A stretch of 38,412 nt of DNA from an uncultured Prevotellaceae bacterium (GCA_902803475.1 CADCPZ010000010.1:1-38412), one strand, 5' to 3'. Positions 1 through 8,926 are shown, counted from the first letter of the stretch. The notes: generated from the sequence alone by a model not told the origin. Numbers and translations: made by a program.

Positions 1-2236
1 AGAACGGCAAACCGACTGAGAAATGAAAAGTGAAGTCGCGTCCCCATTTCGGATGGAAGATAGCCCAGTGCTCATCACTTGTGTCATAAACAGGGTTGAT
101 AGCTTTCATACCGCCATCCATACGAAGGATGAAATAGTCGAAGTTCAGTCGCAGGCCGACTCCGTAGGATACGGCGATCTGCTTGTAGAAGTCCTTGAAC
201 TTAAACTGACCTCCCGGCTGGTCGGGATAGTTGCGCAGCGTCCAGATATTACCTGCATCTATGAAGAGTGCGCCTTGGAATTTCCAAAACAGCTTGGCGC
301 GATACTCAGCATTCAGGTCGAGTTTCATGTCACCCGTCTGGTTGATGAAGTCGATGTGTCCGTCTGTGCCCTTGAATTTTCCAGGTCCCAATTCCCTTAC
401 GCTCCAACCTCGTACTGAGTTGGCACCTCCGGAGAAATAACGTTTCTCGAAAGGCAGGATTGAACTGTTGCCGTAAGGATAGGCGATGCCCAATCGTGCA
501 TGCAGCGCCAGTTGGTTGGTGGCATTGAAACGGAAGAGATGGGTATAGTCAACATCAAACTTAATATACTGTGCATACGCTATATTTAATAAGGTGTACT
601 GTCCGTCTTCATTCTGTTTGAAATGGAACATGTGGGATAGTCCGTTGAGCAGGTTACCGGCAGTCTCTATATTGGTCTTCACCGCATCAATACCATCGTT
701 ATAACTGAAGGCAAAACCTATCTTCATGATAAACAGGTCTTCATAGTTATAGCGCAGGATAGCGTTACGGTTGGTGACATCGTCCAGATAGTCTTCCTTG
801 AATTTCTGACTGATCCAAGGCATGTTCACATAGTTCAGGTCGAGCACATCAAAACCATAAGTCGTATGCTTCACCGGTTGCGTCCAACGGTATCGCCATG
901 AAGTAGAGAAAACACGTCTGTGGAACTCAGGACGGTTCTGAAGGTTATAACTGACTGCCAGCTGTGATGTGGCCGTCCTTTTCCGCTTGAACTCTTTCGA
1001 CAAGAATGGTGCCATGAAACGCGGAAACTCCAGTCGTGCCTCAACACCATATTCCTCGTAGTTGCTATTCTCGTATCCTTCCAGTCCGGTGATGGCTTCG
1101 AAGGCTGCACGTAACTCGATGCTCAGCAACTCAGACCCACGAAAGAGGTTTCTGTTCTGATAGGTCAGCGAAGCAGCCGCACCAAGGTCGCCAGCCGTAT
1201 TGGTACCCTCTGGTTGGAAAGAAATAGAATTAGGTTTGTTGGTTGACAGCTGAATATGACAATCCAGCTCGCGGTTCAAGAGTTCGCTCTCCCTCGTACT
1301 ATCAACAGCATTGCTGTCGGCTAACTCTGTAAATCCGATATTGGTAAACCTGACAATACCCAGTTTACCAAAATTATTGTAGGTTTTCTGCAGGTTGGTA
1401 GAACTATAATACGAGCCTGGTTCCAAAGTCGTATTGTTGACGAGTACACTTTTCCGCAACGGCACTTCACTGGAGTCGTTTGACAAATAGTCAACCTGTC
1501 GGATGCGATAACGCGGGTGGTCGGTCTCAGGAGCATTGCTGTTTGCACGATAACGCAACAGATGCAGGGTGACATCGATATCGCGGGAACCCCGGACGCT
1601 GTCTGCTGTATATTGAATAAAATCCTTATGGAACCGATAGTAACCGCTGTCTGTCAGCAACTGGGTGATACGCTTTCGTTCGTTGTTGAGAGCCGGCACC
1701 GTAAAGGGGTCACCCGTTTGCAACCGTCGTCCTTTATCTTGGTCCAGAATCTGCTTGATTTGCGGATCGGCAATATCGTATGTCACACGGTTGATGAAGA
1801 AAGGCTCACCAGGACTCAGCCGATAGTTCACCCGTATTTTCTTTCCCTTCGTACGCGTTTTCAAATCTACGGCTGCATGCATATATCCTAAGTTCTGCAT
1901 AGCCTGCTGCAAATCAGCACAGGAAAGTCGGGCTTGCAGAGTGTCAAATAAAACGGGTTCTTCACCAATGCGCTGCAGCAGACGGTTAATCCATTTCGTG
2001 CTGTCCTTGCCTGCAGCAGAATACACGCCCAATGGTATCTTGAACACAGAAAACCATTTCGAATTGGCTTTTTGACGGATATACGGTTCCAGAGCTGCCA
2101 CATCGAAACCCTTGACGTCTGACGTGATACTCACACGATCGAGTAAGTATTCGTTTTCTGGCACAAACTTCGTGGACGAGCATGCTGACAGCAATACCAG
2201 TCCCAAAGGTATGATGATGCGATATAGGTGTTTCAA
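1..2236 (-). CDS. TamA/BamA-family outer membrane assembly protein (3' edge truncated by window)
   Basis: This is an Omp85-superfamily outer membrane beta-barrel with periplasmic POTRA repeats, acting in insertion or translocation of outer membrane proteins. Reading leftward from a TTG at 2236, the start encodes a lipoprotein signal peptide (hydrophobic run, then LLSACSS), so it is likely lipid-anchored at its N-terminus as in Bacteroidetes TamA-like proteins. Near the C-terminus the frame has the family signature RYFSGGANSVRGW (VRG motif of barrel loop 6), later GVGLRLNFDYFILR, and the last residues in the window are SVGLPF. The terminal Phe fits the barrel beta-signal, so the stop is probably within a codon or two outside. 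About 745 codons are visible, near full family length. The TTG start is chosen because no ATG lies in frame upstream and the signal peptide begins there. It is divergent from the methyltransferase gene. BamA versus TamA cannot be settled; the lipobox favours TamA-like. Confidence 0.88.
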   Translation of the reverse strand, partial: MKHLYRIIIPLGLVLLSACSSTKFVPENEYLLDRVSITSDVKGFDVAALEPYIRQKANSKWFSVFKIPLGVYSAAGKDSTKWINRLLQRIGEEPVLFDTLQARLSCADLQQAMQNLGYMHAAVDLKTRTKGKKIRVNYRLSPGEPFFINRVTYDIADPQIKQILDQDKGRRLQTGDPFTVPALNNERKRITQLLTDSGYYRFHKDFIQYTADSVRGSRDIDVTLHLLRYRANSNAPETDHPRYRIRQVDYLSNDSSEVPLRKSVLVNNTTLEPGSYYSSTNLQKTYNNFGKLGIVRFTNIGFTELADSNAVDSTRESELLNRELDCHIQLSTNKPNSISFQPEGTNTAGDLGAAASLTYQNRNLFRGSELLSIELRAAFEAITGLEGYENSNYEEYGVEARLEFPRFMAPFLSKEFKRKRTATSQLAVSYNLQNRPEFHRRVFSTSWRYRWTQPVKHTTYGFDVLDLNYVNMPWISQKFKEDYLDDVTNRNAILRYNYEDLFIMKIGFAFSYNDGIDAVKTNIETAGNLLNGLSHMFHFKQNEDGQYTLLNIAYAQYIKFDVDYTHLFRFNATNQLALHARLGIAYPYGNSSILPFEKRYFSGGANSVRGWSVRELGPGKFKGTDGHIDFINQTGDMKLDLNAEYRAKLFWKFQGALFIDAGNIWTLRNYPDQPGGQFKFKDFYKQIAVSYGVGLRLNFDYFILRMDGGMKAINPVYDTSDEHWAIFHPKWGRDFTFHFSVGLPF

Positions 2237-2252
2237 TGTCGTGATTTTGGTG

Positions 2253-2284
2253 CAAAGGTAATATTTTAATGTATATTTCTCAGA
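2253..2284 (-). promoter_or_regulatory. Bacteroidetes promoter for the TamA-like gene
   Basis: On the minus strand a TACCTTTG -7 box (2253-2260) matches TAnnTTTG, with a weaker TCTG at 2281-2284 in the -33 position. The implied leader before the TTG start is only about 12 nt. Confidence 0.6.
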
Positions 2285-2299
2285 AAATAAAGAAGATTT

Positions 2300-2330
2300 T
2301 TTGCTTAATGGTCACTTATTTGTACCTTTG
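2300..2330 (+). promoter_or_regulatory. Bacteroidetes promoter for the SpoU methyltransferase, nearly leaderless
   Basis: TTTG at 2300-2303 and TACCTTTG at 2323-2330 are 19 bp apart, a full match to the Bacteroidetes -33/-7 pattern. The ATG lies only 5 nt after the -7 box, so the transcript probably begins at or within a few bases of the start codon. Confidence 0.75.
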
Positions 2331-2335
2331 TACTC

Positions 2336-3085
2336 ATGTTATCAAAGAATCAGGCAAAACTGATCCGTTCATTGGAACAGAAAAAGAACCGCGAACGCGA
2401 AAGACTCTTCATAGCTGAGGGGCCTAAAGTGGTGGGCGACCTGCTTGCCGCTGGCTTTAAGGCACGCATCCTGCTCGATGACGAGGAGGAAGTTCGCAAG
2501 GTAAGTTTCCTGCAACATCCACAAGGGGTGCTGGCCGTCTTTGAAATGAAGCCGGAGCATTCAGGAACACCCGACAATCCGGAATCTCAACTATACCCGG
2601 CGCACACATTGGCACTTGCTCTTGACGGCATTCAGGATCCTGGCAATCTGGGTACCATCATCCGCATCGCCGACTGGTTTGGCATTGAAACGATTTACTG
2701 TTCGAAAGGAACGGCTGACGTCTATAATCCAAAGGTTGTTCAAGCCACGATGGGCAGCATCGCCAGGGTGAATGTTGTCTATACGGATTTGGCAGAATTG
2801 ATAGATCGTCTTCCTGAGGATACGCCCATCTACGGTACACTCCTTGATGGTGAGAATATCTATGAGCAGACTTTGAGCACTCACGGACTCATTATCATGG
2901 GCAATGAAGGAAATGGTATCTCGCCTGCAATCCGGAAAAAGATAACCCATAAACTACTGATTCCCAACTTTAACACCAACCCAAAAGGTGCCGACTCGTT
3001 AAATGTTGCCATTGCTACGGCTATCACATTAAGCGAAATAAAGGGGCACCAACCCATTGAGCAATCATACAATACTAACAATTAA
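2336..3085 (+). CDS. SpoU/TrmH-family RNA 2'-O-ribose methyltransferase
   Basis: A SAM-dependent RNA ribose methyltransferase of the SPOUT (trefoil-knot) class, probably acting on 23S rRNA (RlmB/TsnR-like). The N-terminal ~90 residues form the L30e-like substrate-binding domain (LSKNQAKLIRSLEQKK, then FIAEGPKVV). The knot domain carries motif 1 (DGIQDPGNLGTIIRIADWFG), motif 2 (IMGNEGNGIS) and motif 3 (GADSLNVAIATAI). The conserved Asn and Arg of motif 1 and the Glu of motif 2 are present. The 249-residue length is typical. The exact target nucleotide cannot be read from sequence. It lies 37 bp upstream of hisB in the same direction, with a hairpin between. Confidence 0.9.
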   Translation: MLSKNQAKLIRSLEQKKNRERERLFIAEGPKVVGDLLAAGFKARILLDDEEEVRKVSFLQHPQGVLAVFEMKPEHSGTPDNPESQLYPAHTLALALDGIQDPGNLGTIIRIADWFGIETIYCSKGTADVYNPKVVQATMGSIARVNVVYTDLAELIDRLPEDTPIYGTLLDGENIYEQTLSTHGLIIMGNEGNGISPAIRKKITHKLLIPNFNTNPKGADSLNVAIATAITLSEIKGHQPIEQSYNTNN

Positions 3086-3088
3086 AAT

Positions 3089-3108
3089 GCTCCTCCCCTG
3101 AGAGGAGC
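3089..3108 (+). promoter_or_regulatory. Hairpin between the methyltransferase gene and hisB
   Basis: A perfect 7-bp GC-rich stem (GCTCCTC 3089-3095 with GAGGAGC 3102-3108) around a 6-nt loop. There is no T-run after it, so it is not a standard terminator; it may shape processing or expression of hisB. Confidence 0.4.
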
Positions 3109-3122
3109 AGGAGACAGACTTT

Positions 3123-4190
3123 ATGAAAGTACTATTTATAGACAGAGACGGAACATTGATTGAGGAGCCGCAAGATGAACAGATTGACTCTTTTGAGAAA
3201 CTGAAATTCACACGCGGTGTGTTCAAGAACTTGCGGTTCATCCGCGAACAACTCGATTTCAAATTCGTGATGGTGAGTAACCAGGATGGATTGGGAACAG
3301 ACTCGTTTCCTGAAGATACGTTCTGGCCTGTTCACAACTTCATTCTTCAGACGCTGGAAGGCGAAGGCATCACTTTCGACGAGCAGCTCATCGACCGCCA
3401 TTTCCCTGAAGACAATTCTCCGATGAGAAAACCTGGCACCGGCATGCTGACTGCCTATATGAATAATGAGGAATACGACCTTGCCAACAGCTACGTCATC
3501 GGCGACCGCGATACCGACCGCCAGTTGGCTGAAAACCTTGGTTGCAAGGCTCTGATTCTCGGTCAAGACGGAATGACGTGGGATAAAATTGCTGAGATAC
3601 TCTTTGCTGGCGAAAGGACTGCAGAAGTGAAGCGCACAACGAAGGAAACAGATATTTATGTACATCTGAACCTCGACGGCACAGGTAAAACGGACATCTC
3701 TACTGGCTTAGGATTCTTCGACCACATGTTGGAACAGATTGGCAAACATGGTATGATGGACCTGACCATCCACACGAAAGGCGACCTGGAGGTTGACGAA
3801 CACCACACCATCGAAGATACGGCACTGGCATTAGGAGAATGTATCTTGCAGGCATTGGGCGACAAACGAGGTATTGAGCGCTACGGATACACGTTGCCGA
3901 TGGATGACTGTCTGTGCCAGGTAGCTCTTGACTTCGGGGGGCGTCCCTGGCTGGTTTGGGATGCAGAGTTCCATCGCGAAAAAATTGGCGAGATGCCTAC
4001 GGAGATGTTCCTTCATTTCTTCAAGAGTCTGAGTGATGCAGCAAAGATGAACTTGAATATCAAGGCGGAAGGCGACAACGAACACCATAAGATAGAAGGT
4101 ATCTTCAAGGCGTTGGCACGTGCGCTGCGTATGGCTGTCAAACGAGACATCTACCACTACGAACTACCATCCACAAAAGGGATGCTATAA
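3123..4190 (+). CDS. hisB: Bifunctional histidinol-phosphatase / imidazoleglycerol-phosphate dehydratase
   Basis: It catalyses two histidine-biosynthesis steps: dehydration of imidazoleglycerol phosphate and dephosphorylation of histidinol phosphate. Residues 1-~165 are a HAD phosphatase (FIDRDGTL with the Asp pair 7/9, VSNQDG, RKP at 102-104, GDRDTD). Residues ~175-355 are the IGPD domain with its metal-binding histidine clusters ([30 protein letters not shown]). The 355-residue length matches the bifunctional form. In the HAD part, the three cysteines of the zinc loop known from E. coli HisB are replaced (Asp91, Ser99, Met101) and only His93 remains, so that loop probably binds no zinc here. 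It precedes hisGDC but is separated from it by an opposite-strand gene, and has its own terminator. Confidence 0.95.
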   Translation: MKVLFIDRDGTLIEEPQDEQIDSFEKLKFTRGVFKNLRFIREQLDFKFVMVSNQDGLGTDSFPEDTFWPVHNFILQTLEGEGITFDEQLIDRHFPEDNSPMRKPGTGMLTAYMNNEEYDLANSYVIGDRDTDRQLAENLGCKALILGQDGMTWDKIAEILFAGERTAEVKRTTKETDIYVHLNLDGTGKTDISTGLGFFDHMLEQIGKHGMMDLTIHTKGDLEVDEHHTIEDTALALGECILQALGDKRGIERYGYTLPMDDCLCQVALDFGGRPWLVWDAEFHREKIGEMPTEMFLHFFKSLSDAAKMNLNIKAEGDNEHHKIEGIFKALARALRMAVKRDIYHYELPSTKGML

Positions 4191-4196
4191 AACCTA

Positions 4197-4221
4197 CCCC
4201 CCTCCCAAAGGAGGGGTTTTT
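4197..4221 (+). terminator. Rho-independent terminator after hisB
   Basis: CCCCTCC (4199-4205), loop CAAA, GGAGGGG (4210-4216), then five T. It sits 7 nt past the hisB stop and ends 2 nt before the convergent lytic transglycosylase gene. Confidence 0.85.
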
Positions 4222-4223
4222 CA

Positions 4224-5435
4224 TTAGAGTTTATACCGATGTTTCTTTGTTGCGGGCTGGGGCGTACTGGCACCCGATCCACCACCGATTCCAAAGGAGC
4301 CGGCACCTGCTGCCACACCACGATACTGGTCGTAACGACGACGGATGCTGTTGACATAATCCACCGTTTCGGTAGAACGCATATATCCGTATTTCACCAC
4401 AGGGTCGCTATAATAACGAGCATCCATCAACAACAGCATATAATGAGACACATCGCTCCATCGATAGGCGTTGCCGCCATGCTTACGCGCCAAAGCCATC
4501 GCATCACGAACATGTCCTGAACCACCATTATAACTTGCCAACACGAAGTTCAGACGTTCCTCACGACTGGGTACATCCTTGAAATCATTGCTGAGCATTG
4601 CCATATAACGCGCTGCTGCAGAGATGTTTGGCTCAGGCTGAAAAAGTTGGTCACCACTGATACCTAAACGGGAACCTGTTGACGGCATAATCTGCATCAG
4701 TCCGCAGGCTCCTGCCCATGATTTTGCCTTCGGATCGAAACACGACTCCTGATAGCACTGTGCTGCCATCAGACGCCAGTCGATACCGACCACACCTGAA
4801 TATTTCTTGAAATAGCCGTCATAGTTGGAGATGACACCACCACTACTGTCGAGTACTGGTGCATAAACATGGCGGGTGATACTCTGGGCCGAGAAGATAT
4901 AACTCTCGCGCTGCTTTACCTGTGCTATCATTTCAGGCTTATACCAGTGGTTCAGCGTGTCGGCAAGTTCCTGATTGTCAGCCGTCACCGCCCATTGCAC
5001 ACCGGCCTTCTCGTCACCGGCACCACAGGAGAGTAGTCCGTTGGCTTTCTCCAACGTCTTAGGCAAGGGATAAACGATGATATCAGCATCGCCTCGCTTC
5101 AAACGGTTAATCATCTCTGTGGTATCTGTACATAGTTCTACACGGAGCGTCACACCAATCTCACGGGCAAATTTTTCACACAACAGATATTGTACACCCA
5201 TCCCATGACCGTGATAGTCGTAATAGGTTTCCGGACCAGACATCGTAAGCATAATCATCTCACCATTGGCAATGATATCGTCAAGGGTGAAAGTGGTGGT
5301 TGTATCTTCTTCGGCACGATCTTCACCCATCACGGTTCCCCAGGGGGTCATCTTGGGTTCCTCCTTCGTGGAGCAAGCCACAAACACCACAGCCAAGCAA
5401 CAGGCAAAGAGCCATTTCATAGGATAATTATTCAT
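4224..5435 (-). CDS. MltF-like membrane-bound lytic murein transglycosylase (lipoprotein)
   Basis: A peptidoglycan-cleaving enzyme with the two-domain MltF architecture. After a lipoprotein signal (lipobox FVAC, Cys21) comes a solute-binding-protein-3-like regulatory domain (about residues 45-195, with RLKRGDADIIVYPLP). A C-terminal SLT lysozyme-fold domain follows (about 205-380): catalytic Glu230 in CYQESCFDP, GLMQIMPST at 245-253, and the ASYNGGSGHV motif. A low-complexity Gly/Ser/Pro tail ends in a Lys/Arg-rich stretch. An alternative start at the MKW codon five residues in (5420) gives a more standard signal peptide and cannot be excluded. The gene is inserted between hisB and hisG on the opposite strand. 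Outer membrane location is inferred from the lipobox. Confidence 0.9.
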   Translation of the reverse strand: MNNYPMKWLFACCLAVVFVACSTKEEPKMTPWGTVMGEDRAEEDTTTTFTLDDIIANGEMIMLTMSGPETYYDYHGHGMGVQYLLCEKFAREIGVTLRVELCTDTTEMINRLKRGDADIIVYPLPKTLEKANGLLSCGAGDEKAGVQWAVTADNQELADTLNHWYKPEMIAQVKQRESYIFSAQSITRHVYAPVLDSSGGVISNYDGYFKKYSGVVGIDWRLMAAQCYQESCFDPKAKSWAGACGLMQIMPSTGSRLGISGDQLFQPEPNISAAARYMAMLSNDFKDVPSREERLNFVLASYNGGSGHVRDAMALARKHGGNAYRWSDVSHYMLLLMDARYYSDPVVKYGYMRSTETVDYVNSIRRRYDQYRGVAAGAGSFGIGGGSGASTPQPATKKHRYKL

Positions 5436-5466
5436 TTATCATTCACAGATACAAGCTAATTGACCA

Positions 5467-5474
5467 CAAAAGTA
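5467..5474 (-). promoter_or_regulatory. -7 box for the MltF-like gene
   Basis: TACTTTTG on the minus strand matches TAnnTTTG; no good -33 TTTG at the usual distance. It is back to back with the hisG promoter. Confidence 0.5.
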
Positions 5475-5482
5475 CAACAAAG

Positions 5483-5514
5483 TTTGCACATTAGCATGAA
5501 AAAGCTTAATTTTG
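5483..5514 (+). promoter_or_regulatory. Bacteroidetes promoter for hisGDC
   Basis: TTTG (5483-5486), 20-bp spacer, TAATTTTG (5507-5514). The leader to the hisG ATG is about 45 nt and encodes no obvious His-rich leader peptide or terminator hairpin. Confidence 0.7.
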
Positions 5515-5565
5515 CGACAGAATTTAAGTTTTATAAACTCAACAGCATCATATAACACATCAAAT

Positions 5566-6417
5566 ATGTTACGAATAGCAGTACAATCAAAAGGACGTCT
5601 CTTTGATGATACCATGAACCTGCTGGCTGAAGCAGACATCAAGGTGAGTGCCAGCAAACGCACCCTTCTGGTGCAGTCATCCAACTTTCCATTGGAAGTT
5701 CTTTATCTACGAGACGACGATATTCCACAGAGTGTAGCCAATGGAGTGGCCGATATCGGAATTGTCGGCGAAAACGAATATGCCGAACGAGGCGAAGATG
5801 CACAGATTATCTCGCATCTCGGATTCAGCAAATGCCGTTTGTCACTTGCTATTCCGAAAGAGTATAAATATACGGGACTGGAATGGTTTAACGGCAAAAA
5901 AATCGCCACCTCGTATCCGAATATCTTGCGCAACTTCATGAGCAAGAAAGGCATCAAGTCTGATATACATGTCATCACCGGCAGCGTGGAAATCAGTCCA
6001 GGTATTGGACTCGCCGACGGTATCTTCGACATCGTCAGCTCTGGCAGCACGCTTGTGAGCAACAACCTCCGAGAGGTGGAAGTGGTCATGAAAAGCGAGG
6101 CACTCCTGATTGCCAATTGGAAACTGGATGAGGAAAAGCACCAGATTCTCAACGAGATGCTGTTCCGTTTCGAAGCTGTGCGTTCGGCTCAAGACAAGAA
6201 ATACGTCATGATGAATGCACCGAAAGACAAAATTCAACAAATCACGGAGGTGCTCCCAGGTATTAAAAGTCCAACGATTATCCCATTGGCCGACGAAGCG
6301 TGGTGCTCCATCCACACAGTACTCGACGAAAAACGTTTCTGGGAAATTATCGGCAAGCTAAAGGATTTAGGGGCACAGGGAATCCTCGTTACCCCGATTG
6401 AGAAAATGATATTATAG
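5566..6417 (+). CDS. hisG: ATP phosphoribosyltransferase, long form
   Basis: First step of histidine synthesis, joining ATP and PRPP. The 283-residue length shows the long HisG form with a C-terminal ACT-like histidine-feedback domain (about residues 210-283) that needs no HisZ. Visible features are the N-terminal MLRIAVQSKGRLFDD, the GVADIGIVGENEY segment and the PRPP-loop region DIVSSGSTLVSNNL. The ATG at 5566 is chosen because the same frame opens at 5512 inside the -7 box, which would add 18 residues with no family counterpart. hisD follows 37 bp downstream and hisC after that. Confidence 0.95.
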   Translation: MLRIAVQSKGRLFDDTMNLLAEADIKVSASKRTLLVQSSNFPLEVLYLRDDDIPQSVANGVADIGIVGENEYAERGEDAQIISHLGFSKCRLSLAIPKEYKYTGLEWFNGKKIATSYPNILRNFMSKKGIKSDIHVITGSVEISPGIGLADGIFDIVSSGSTLVSNNLREVEVVMKSEALLIANWKLDEEKHQILNEMLFRFEAVRSAQDKKYVMMNAPKDKIQQITEVLPGIKSPTIIPLADEAWCSIHTVLDEKRFWEIIGKLKDLGAQGILVTPIEKMIL

Positions 6418-6454
6418 CCTCCACTCCCTATATAATAAGGAGTAATTAGATAAA

Positions 6455-7747
6455 ATGATGAACATTTACAGATATCCGAAGAAGGAAGAATGGAAGGAGA
6501 TTACGGAGCGTCCGCACTTGGACGTTTCGCAACTCAATAAGACAGTAGAAAATGTGCTGGCTGATATCAAAGCGAACGGCGATGCAGCAGTAAAGCACTA
6601 TGAGCAACTTTTCGACCATGTGAATTTAGAATCGCTTGCCGTATCTGAAGTTGAGATGCAGGAAGCTGAAAAAATGGTCGGAGATGAGTTACGACATGCT
6701 TTGGAGTTAGCTCACGACAACATCTCAAAATTCCATTCCTCACAGGCTTTTGAGAGTCGTCGTATCGAAACCAGTAAAGGTGTGGTCTGCTGGCAGAAAA
6801 GTATTGCAATAGAAAAAGTTGGCTTGTATATTCCGGGAGGAACAGCGCCGCTGTTTTCGACCGTGCTTATGCTGGCAACTCCGGCCAAGATAGCAGGCTG
6901 CAAGGATATCGTACTCTGCACCCCACCCGACCGTCAGGGAAAAGTGAACCCAGCCATCTTGGTCGCTGCTCGCATTGCAGGCGTCAGTCAGATTTTCAAA
7001 GCGGGAGGTGTACAAGCTATCGGAGCGATGGCCTACGGTACAGAGAGCATTCCGAAAGTGTATAAGATTTTCGGACCAGGAAACCAATATGTAATGGCTG
7101 CCAAACAGCAAGTGAGTCTTCACGATGTCGCCATTGATATGCCAGCAGGACCATCTGAGGTATGCGTGATTGCCGATGACACAAGTCGTGCTGACTTTGT
7201 AGCAGCCGACTTATTAAGTCAGGCTGAGCACGGCATCGACTCACAGGTTATACTAATCTCATTATCAGAACAATTTATCAAACTTGTTCAAGATGAAATT
7301 GAAAAGCAGTTAGCACTATTACCGAGAAAAGAAATGGCAGCCAAAGCACTCGAAAATTCAAAACTCATATTGGTAAAAGATGCTGATGAGGCGATGGCAT
7401 TGAGCAATGCATACGCACCTGAGCACCTGATTATTGCAACAGAAAACTATAATGAATTGTCTGAAAAAGTAATCAATGCCGGTAGCGTCTTCTTAGGCAA
7501 ATATGCTTGTGAAAGTGCAGGCGACTATGCCAGCGGCACCAACCACACACTGCCCACTCACGGCTATGCCCTCGCTTACAATGGTGTGAACCTGGACAGC
7601 TATAACCGTAAGGTTACTTTCCAGCATCTTAACGAAGAAGGAATCCGCACGATCGGAAAAGCAGTGGAGCTGATGGCAGAAAACGAACAGTTGGAAGCAC
7701 ATGCGAACGCAATGAGATTAAGAAGATTCCTAATTGTCAAATCGTAA
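6455..7747 (+). CDS. hisD: Histidinol dehydrogenase
   Basis: NAD-dependent enzyme oxidising histidinol to histidine in the last two steps of the pathway. The 430-residue length is normal. Visible signatures are GLYIPGGTAPLFSTVLM, IFGPGNQYV, MPAGPSEVCVIADD and the zinc/catalytic segment SQAEHGIDSQV with the conserved Gln and His. Near the C-terminus ESAGDYASGTNHTLPT carries the metal-site Asp and His. Translation could begin at 6455 or at the adjacent Met codon 6458. The 3' end lies in a 16-bp tandem duplication leading into hisC. Confidence 0.96.
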   Translation: MMNIYRYPKKEEWKEITERPHLDVSQLNKTVENVLADIKANGDAAVKHYEQLFDHVNLESLAVSEVEMQEAEKMVGDELRHALELAHDNISKFHSSQAFESRRIETSKGVVCWQKSIAIEKVGLYIPGGTAPLFSTVLMLATPAKIAGCKDIVLCTPPDRQGKVNPAILVAARIAGVSQIFKAGGVQAIGAMAYGTESIPKVYKIFGPGNQYVMAAKQQVSLHDVAIDMPAGPSEVCVIADDTSRADFVAADLLSQAEHGIDSQVILISLSEQFIKLVQDEIEKQLALLPRKEMAAKALENSKLILVKDADEAMALSNAYAPEHLIIATENYNELSEKVINAGSVFLGKYACESAGDYASGTNHTLPTHGYALAYNGVNLDSYNRKVTFQHLNEEGIRTIGKAVELMAENEQLEAHANAMRLRRFLIVKS

Positions 7748-7765
7748 AATTGTCAAATTGTGAAA
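7732..7765 (+). repeat. 16-bp tandem duplication across the hisD stop and hisC start
   Basis: Copy 1 (AATTGTCAAATCGTAAAA, from 7732) and copy 2 (AATTGTCAAATTGTGAAA, from 7748) have a 16-bp period and differ at two bases within the 18-base match. Copy 1 holds the hisD stop TAA; copy 2 holds the hisC GTG start. Confidence 0.8.
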
Positions 7766-8794
7766 TCAATAGAGCAACTTATCCGCCCAAACATACTGGC
7801 ATTGGCACCGTATAGCAGCGCACGCAATGAATATAGCGGTCACACGGCACGCGTTTTCCTTGATGCCAATGAGAACCCTTACAACAAACCATTCAACCGT
7901 TATCCAGACCCACTGCAGGAGGAGTTGAAAGAACTGATAGCTAAGGTAAAGGACATCAAGCCTAATCAGATATTCCTGGGCAACGGATCCGACGAAGCTA
8001 TCGACTTGGCTTATCGCTGTTTCTGTCAGCCACGAATCGACAATGTGGTAGCCATCGAACCTACTTATGGTATGTATAAAGTTTGTGCCGACATCAACGA
8101 TGTGGAATACCGTCCTGTACTACTCGATGAAAAATACCAGATAGAGGCTGCCAAGCTACTGTCAGCCTGTGATGACCACACAAAGATTATCTGGATCTGC
8201 AGCCCAAACAACCCAACGGGCAACAGCATCAACCGCACAGCTATTGAGGAGGTGATTAGTCGTTTTGAAGGCATCGTCATCGTTGATGAAGCTTATTCCG
8301 ACTTCTCACAGGTGCGTCCATTCCGACTCGATTTAGCAAAATATCCCAACCTCATCGTCCTCAATACGTTTAGTAAGGCGTGGGGATGTGCTGCCATCCG
8401 TTTGGGAATGGCTTTCGCCAGTCCCGATATCATTGCTATATATAATAAGGTGAAATATCCGTATAACATCAATTTGCTGACACAGCAGCAGGCGATGGAG
8501 GCCCTGAAGTCACGTTATGATGTTGATGACTGGGTGCGCGTGCTCAAACAGGAGCGCAGCCGCATGATATCTGCTTTCAACGACCTGCCCATCTGCCTGA
8601 AGGTCTATCCTACCGATGCCAATTTCTTTTTAGCAAAGATGACTGATGCCCAGGCTATCTACGACTACTTGGTGGAACGAGGCGTCATCGTGCGTAACCG
8701 CACTAGAGTGAGCCTCTGTCAGAATTGCCTGCGCATAACCATCGGCAACAAGTCTGAAAACAACGAATTGTTGGCTGCATTGCGACAAATCTAA
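7760..8794 (+). CDS. hisC: Histidinol-phosphate aminotransferase
   Basis: PLP-dependent fold-type I aminotransferase making histidinol phosphate from imidazole acetol phosphate and glutamate. The 344-residue protein has the cofactor-binding segments [25 protein letters not shown] and DEAYSDF, and the Schiff-base lysine in NTFSKAWG; the C-terminal arginine region is [11 protein letters not shown]. The start is GTG at 7760, 12 nt after the hisD stop; the downstream sequence matches the usual HisC N-terminus. Histidine genes hisA, hisF, hisH and hisI are not in the window. Confidence 0.95.
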   Translation: MKSIEQLIRPNILALAPYSSARNEYSGHTARVFLDANENPYNKPFNRYPDPLQEELKELIAKVKDIKPNQIFLGNGSDEAIDLAYRCFCQPRIDNVVAIEPTYGMYKVCADINDVEYRPVLLDEKYQIEAAKLLSACDDHTKIIWICSPNNPTGNSINRTAIEEVISRFEGIVIVDEAYSDFSQVRPFRLDLAKYPNLIVLNTFSKAWGCAAIRLGMAFASPDIIAIYNKVKYPYNINLLTQQQAMEALKSRYDVDDWVRVLKQERSRMISAFNDLPICLKVYPTDANFFLAKMTDAQAIYDYLVERGVIVRNRTRVSLCQNCLRITIGNKSENNELLAALRQI

Positions 8795-8832
8795 CTTTTT
8801 TCTACTTTTTTTGCAAAAAAGTTATCAAAACG

Positions 8833-8863
8833 TTTGCTCTTTCCGAAATAAAGTGTAACTTTG
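8833..8863 (+). promoter_or_regulatory. Bacteroidetes promoter for gdhA
   Basis: TTTG (8833-8836), 19-bp spacer, TAACTTTG (8856-8863). The leader is about 57 nt. No clear terminator follows hisC upstream of it, only a TTTTTT-CTAC-TTTTTT run. Confidence 0.8.
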
Positions 8864-8926
8864 CAACCGAAAATAAGGTAAGAGTAATTTTTCATGGATT
8901 TATAACCAACAAAAAGTAAAAAGATT

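Noticed and set aside
1..2236. Apparent fragmentation of the TamA-like gene into several short minus-strand frames
   Set aside because: Those short frames are in other reading frames. Codons checked at the 5' start and over the last ~150 residues are in the same frame, the two ends are phase-consistent, and I saw no stop; the long frame simply lacks a stop inside the window.
3089..3108. Terminator between the methyltransferase gene and hisB
   Set aside because: A good stem but no T-run follows, and no separate hisB promoter was found, so it is listed as a hairpin only.
5512..5565. N-terminal extension of hisG from a TTG at 5512
   Set aside because: The TTG lies within the -7 box and the extra 18 residues are not part of the HisG family N-terminus.
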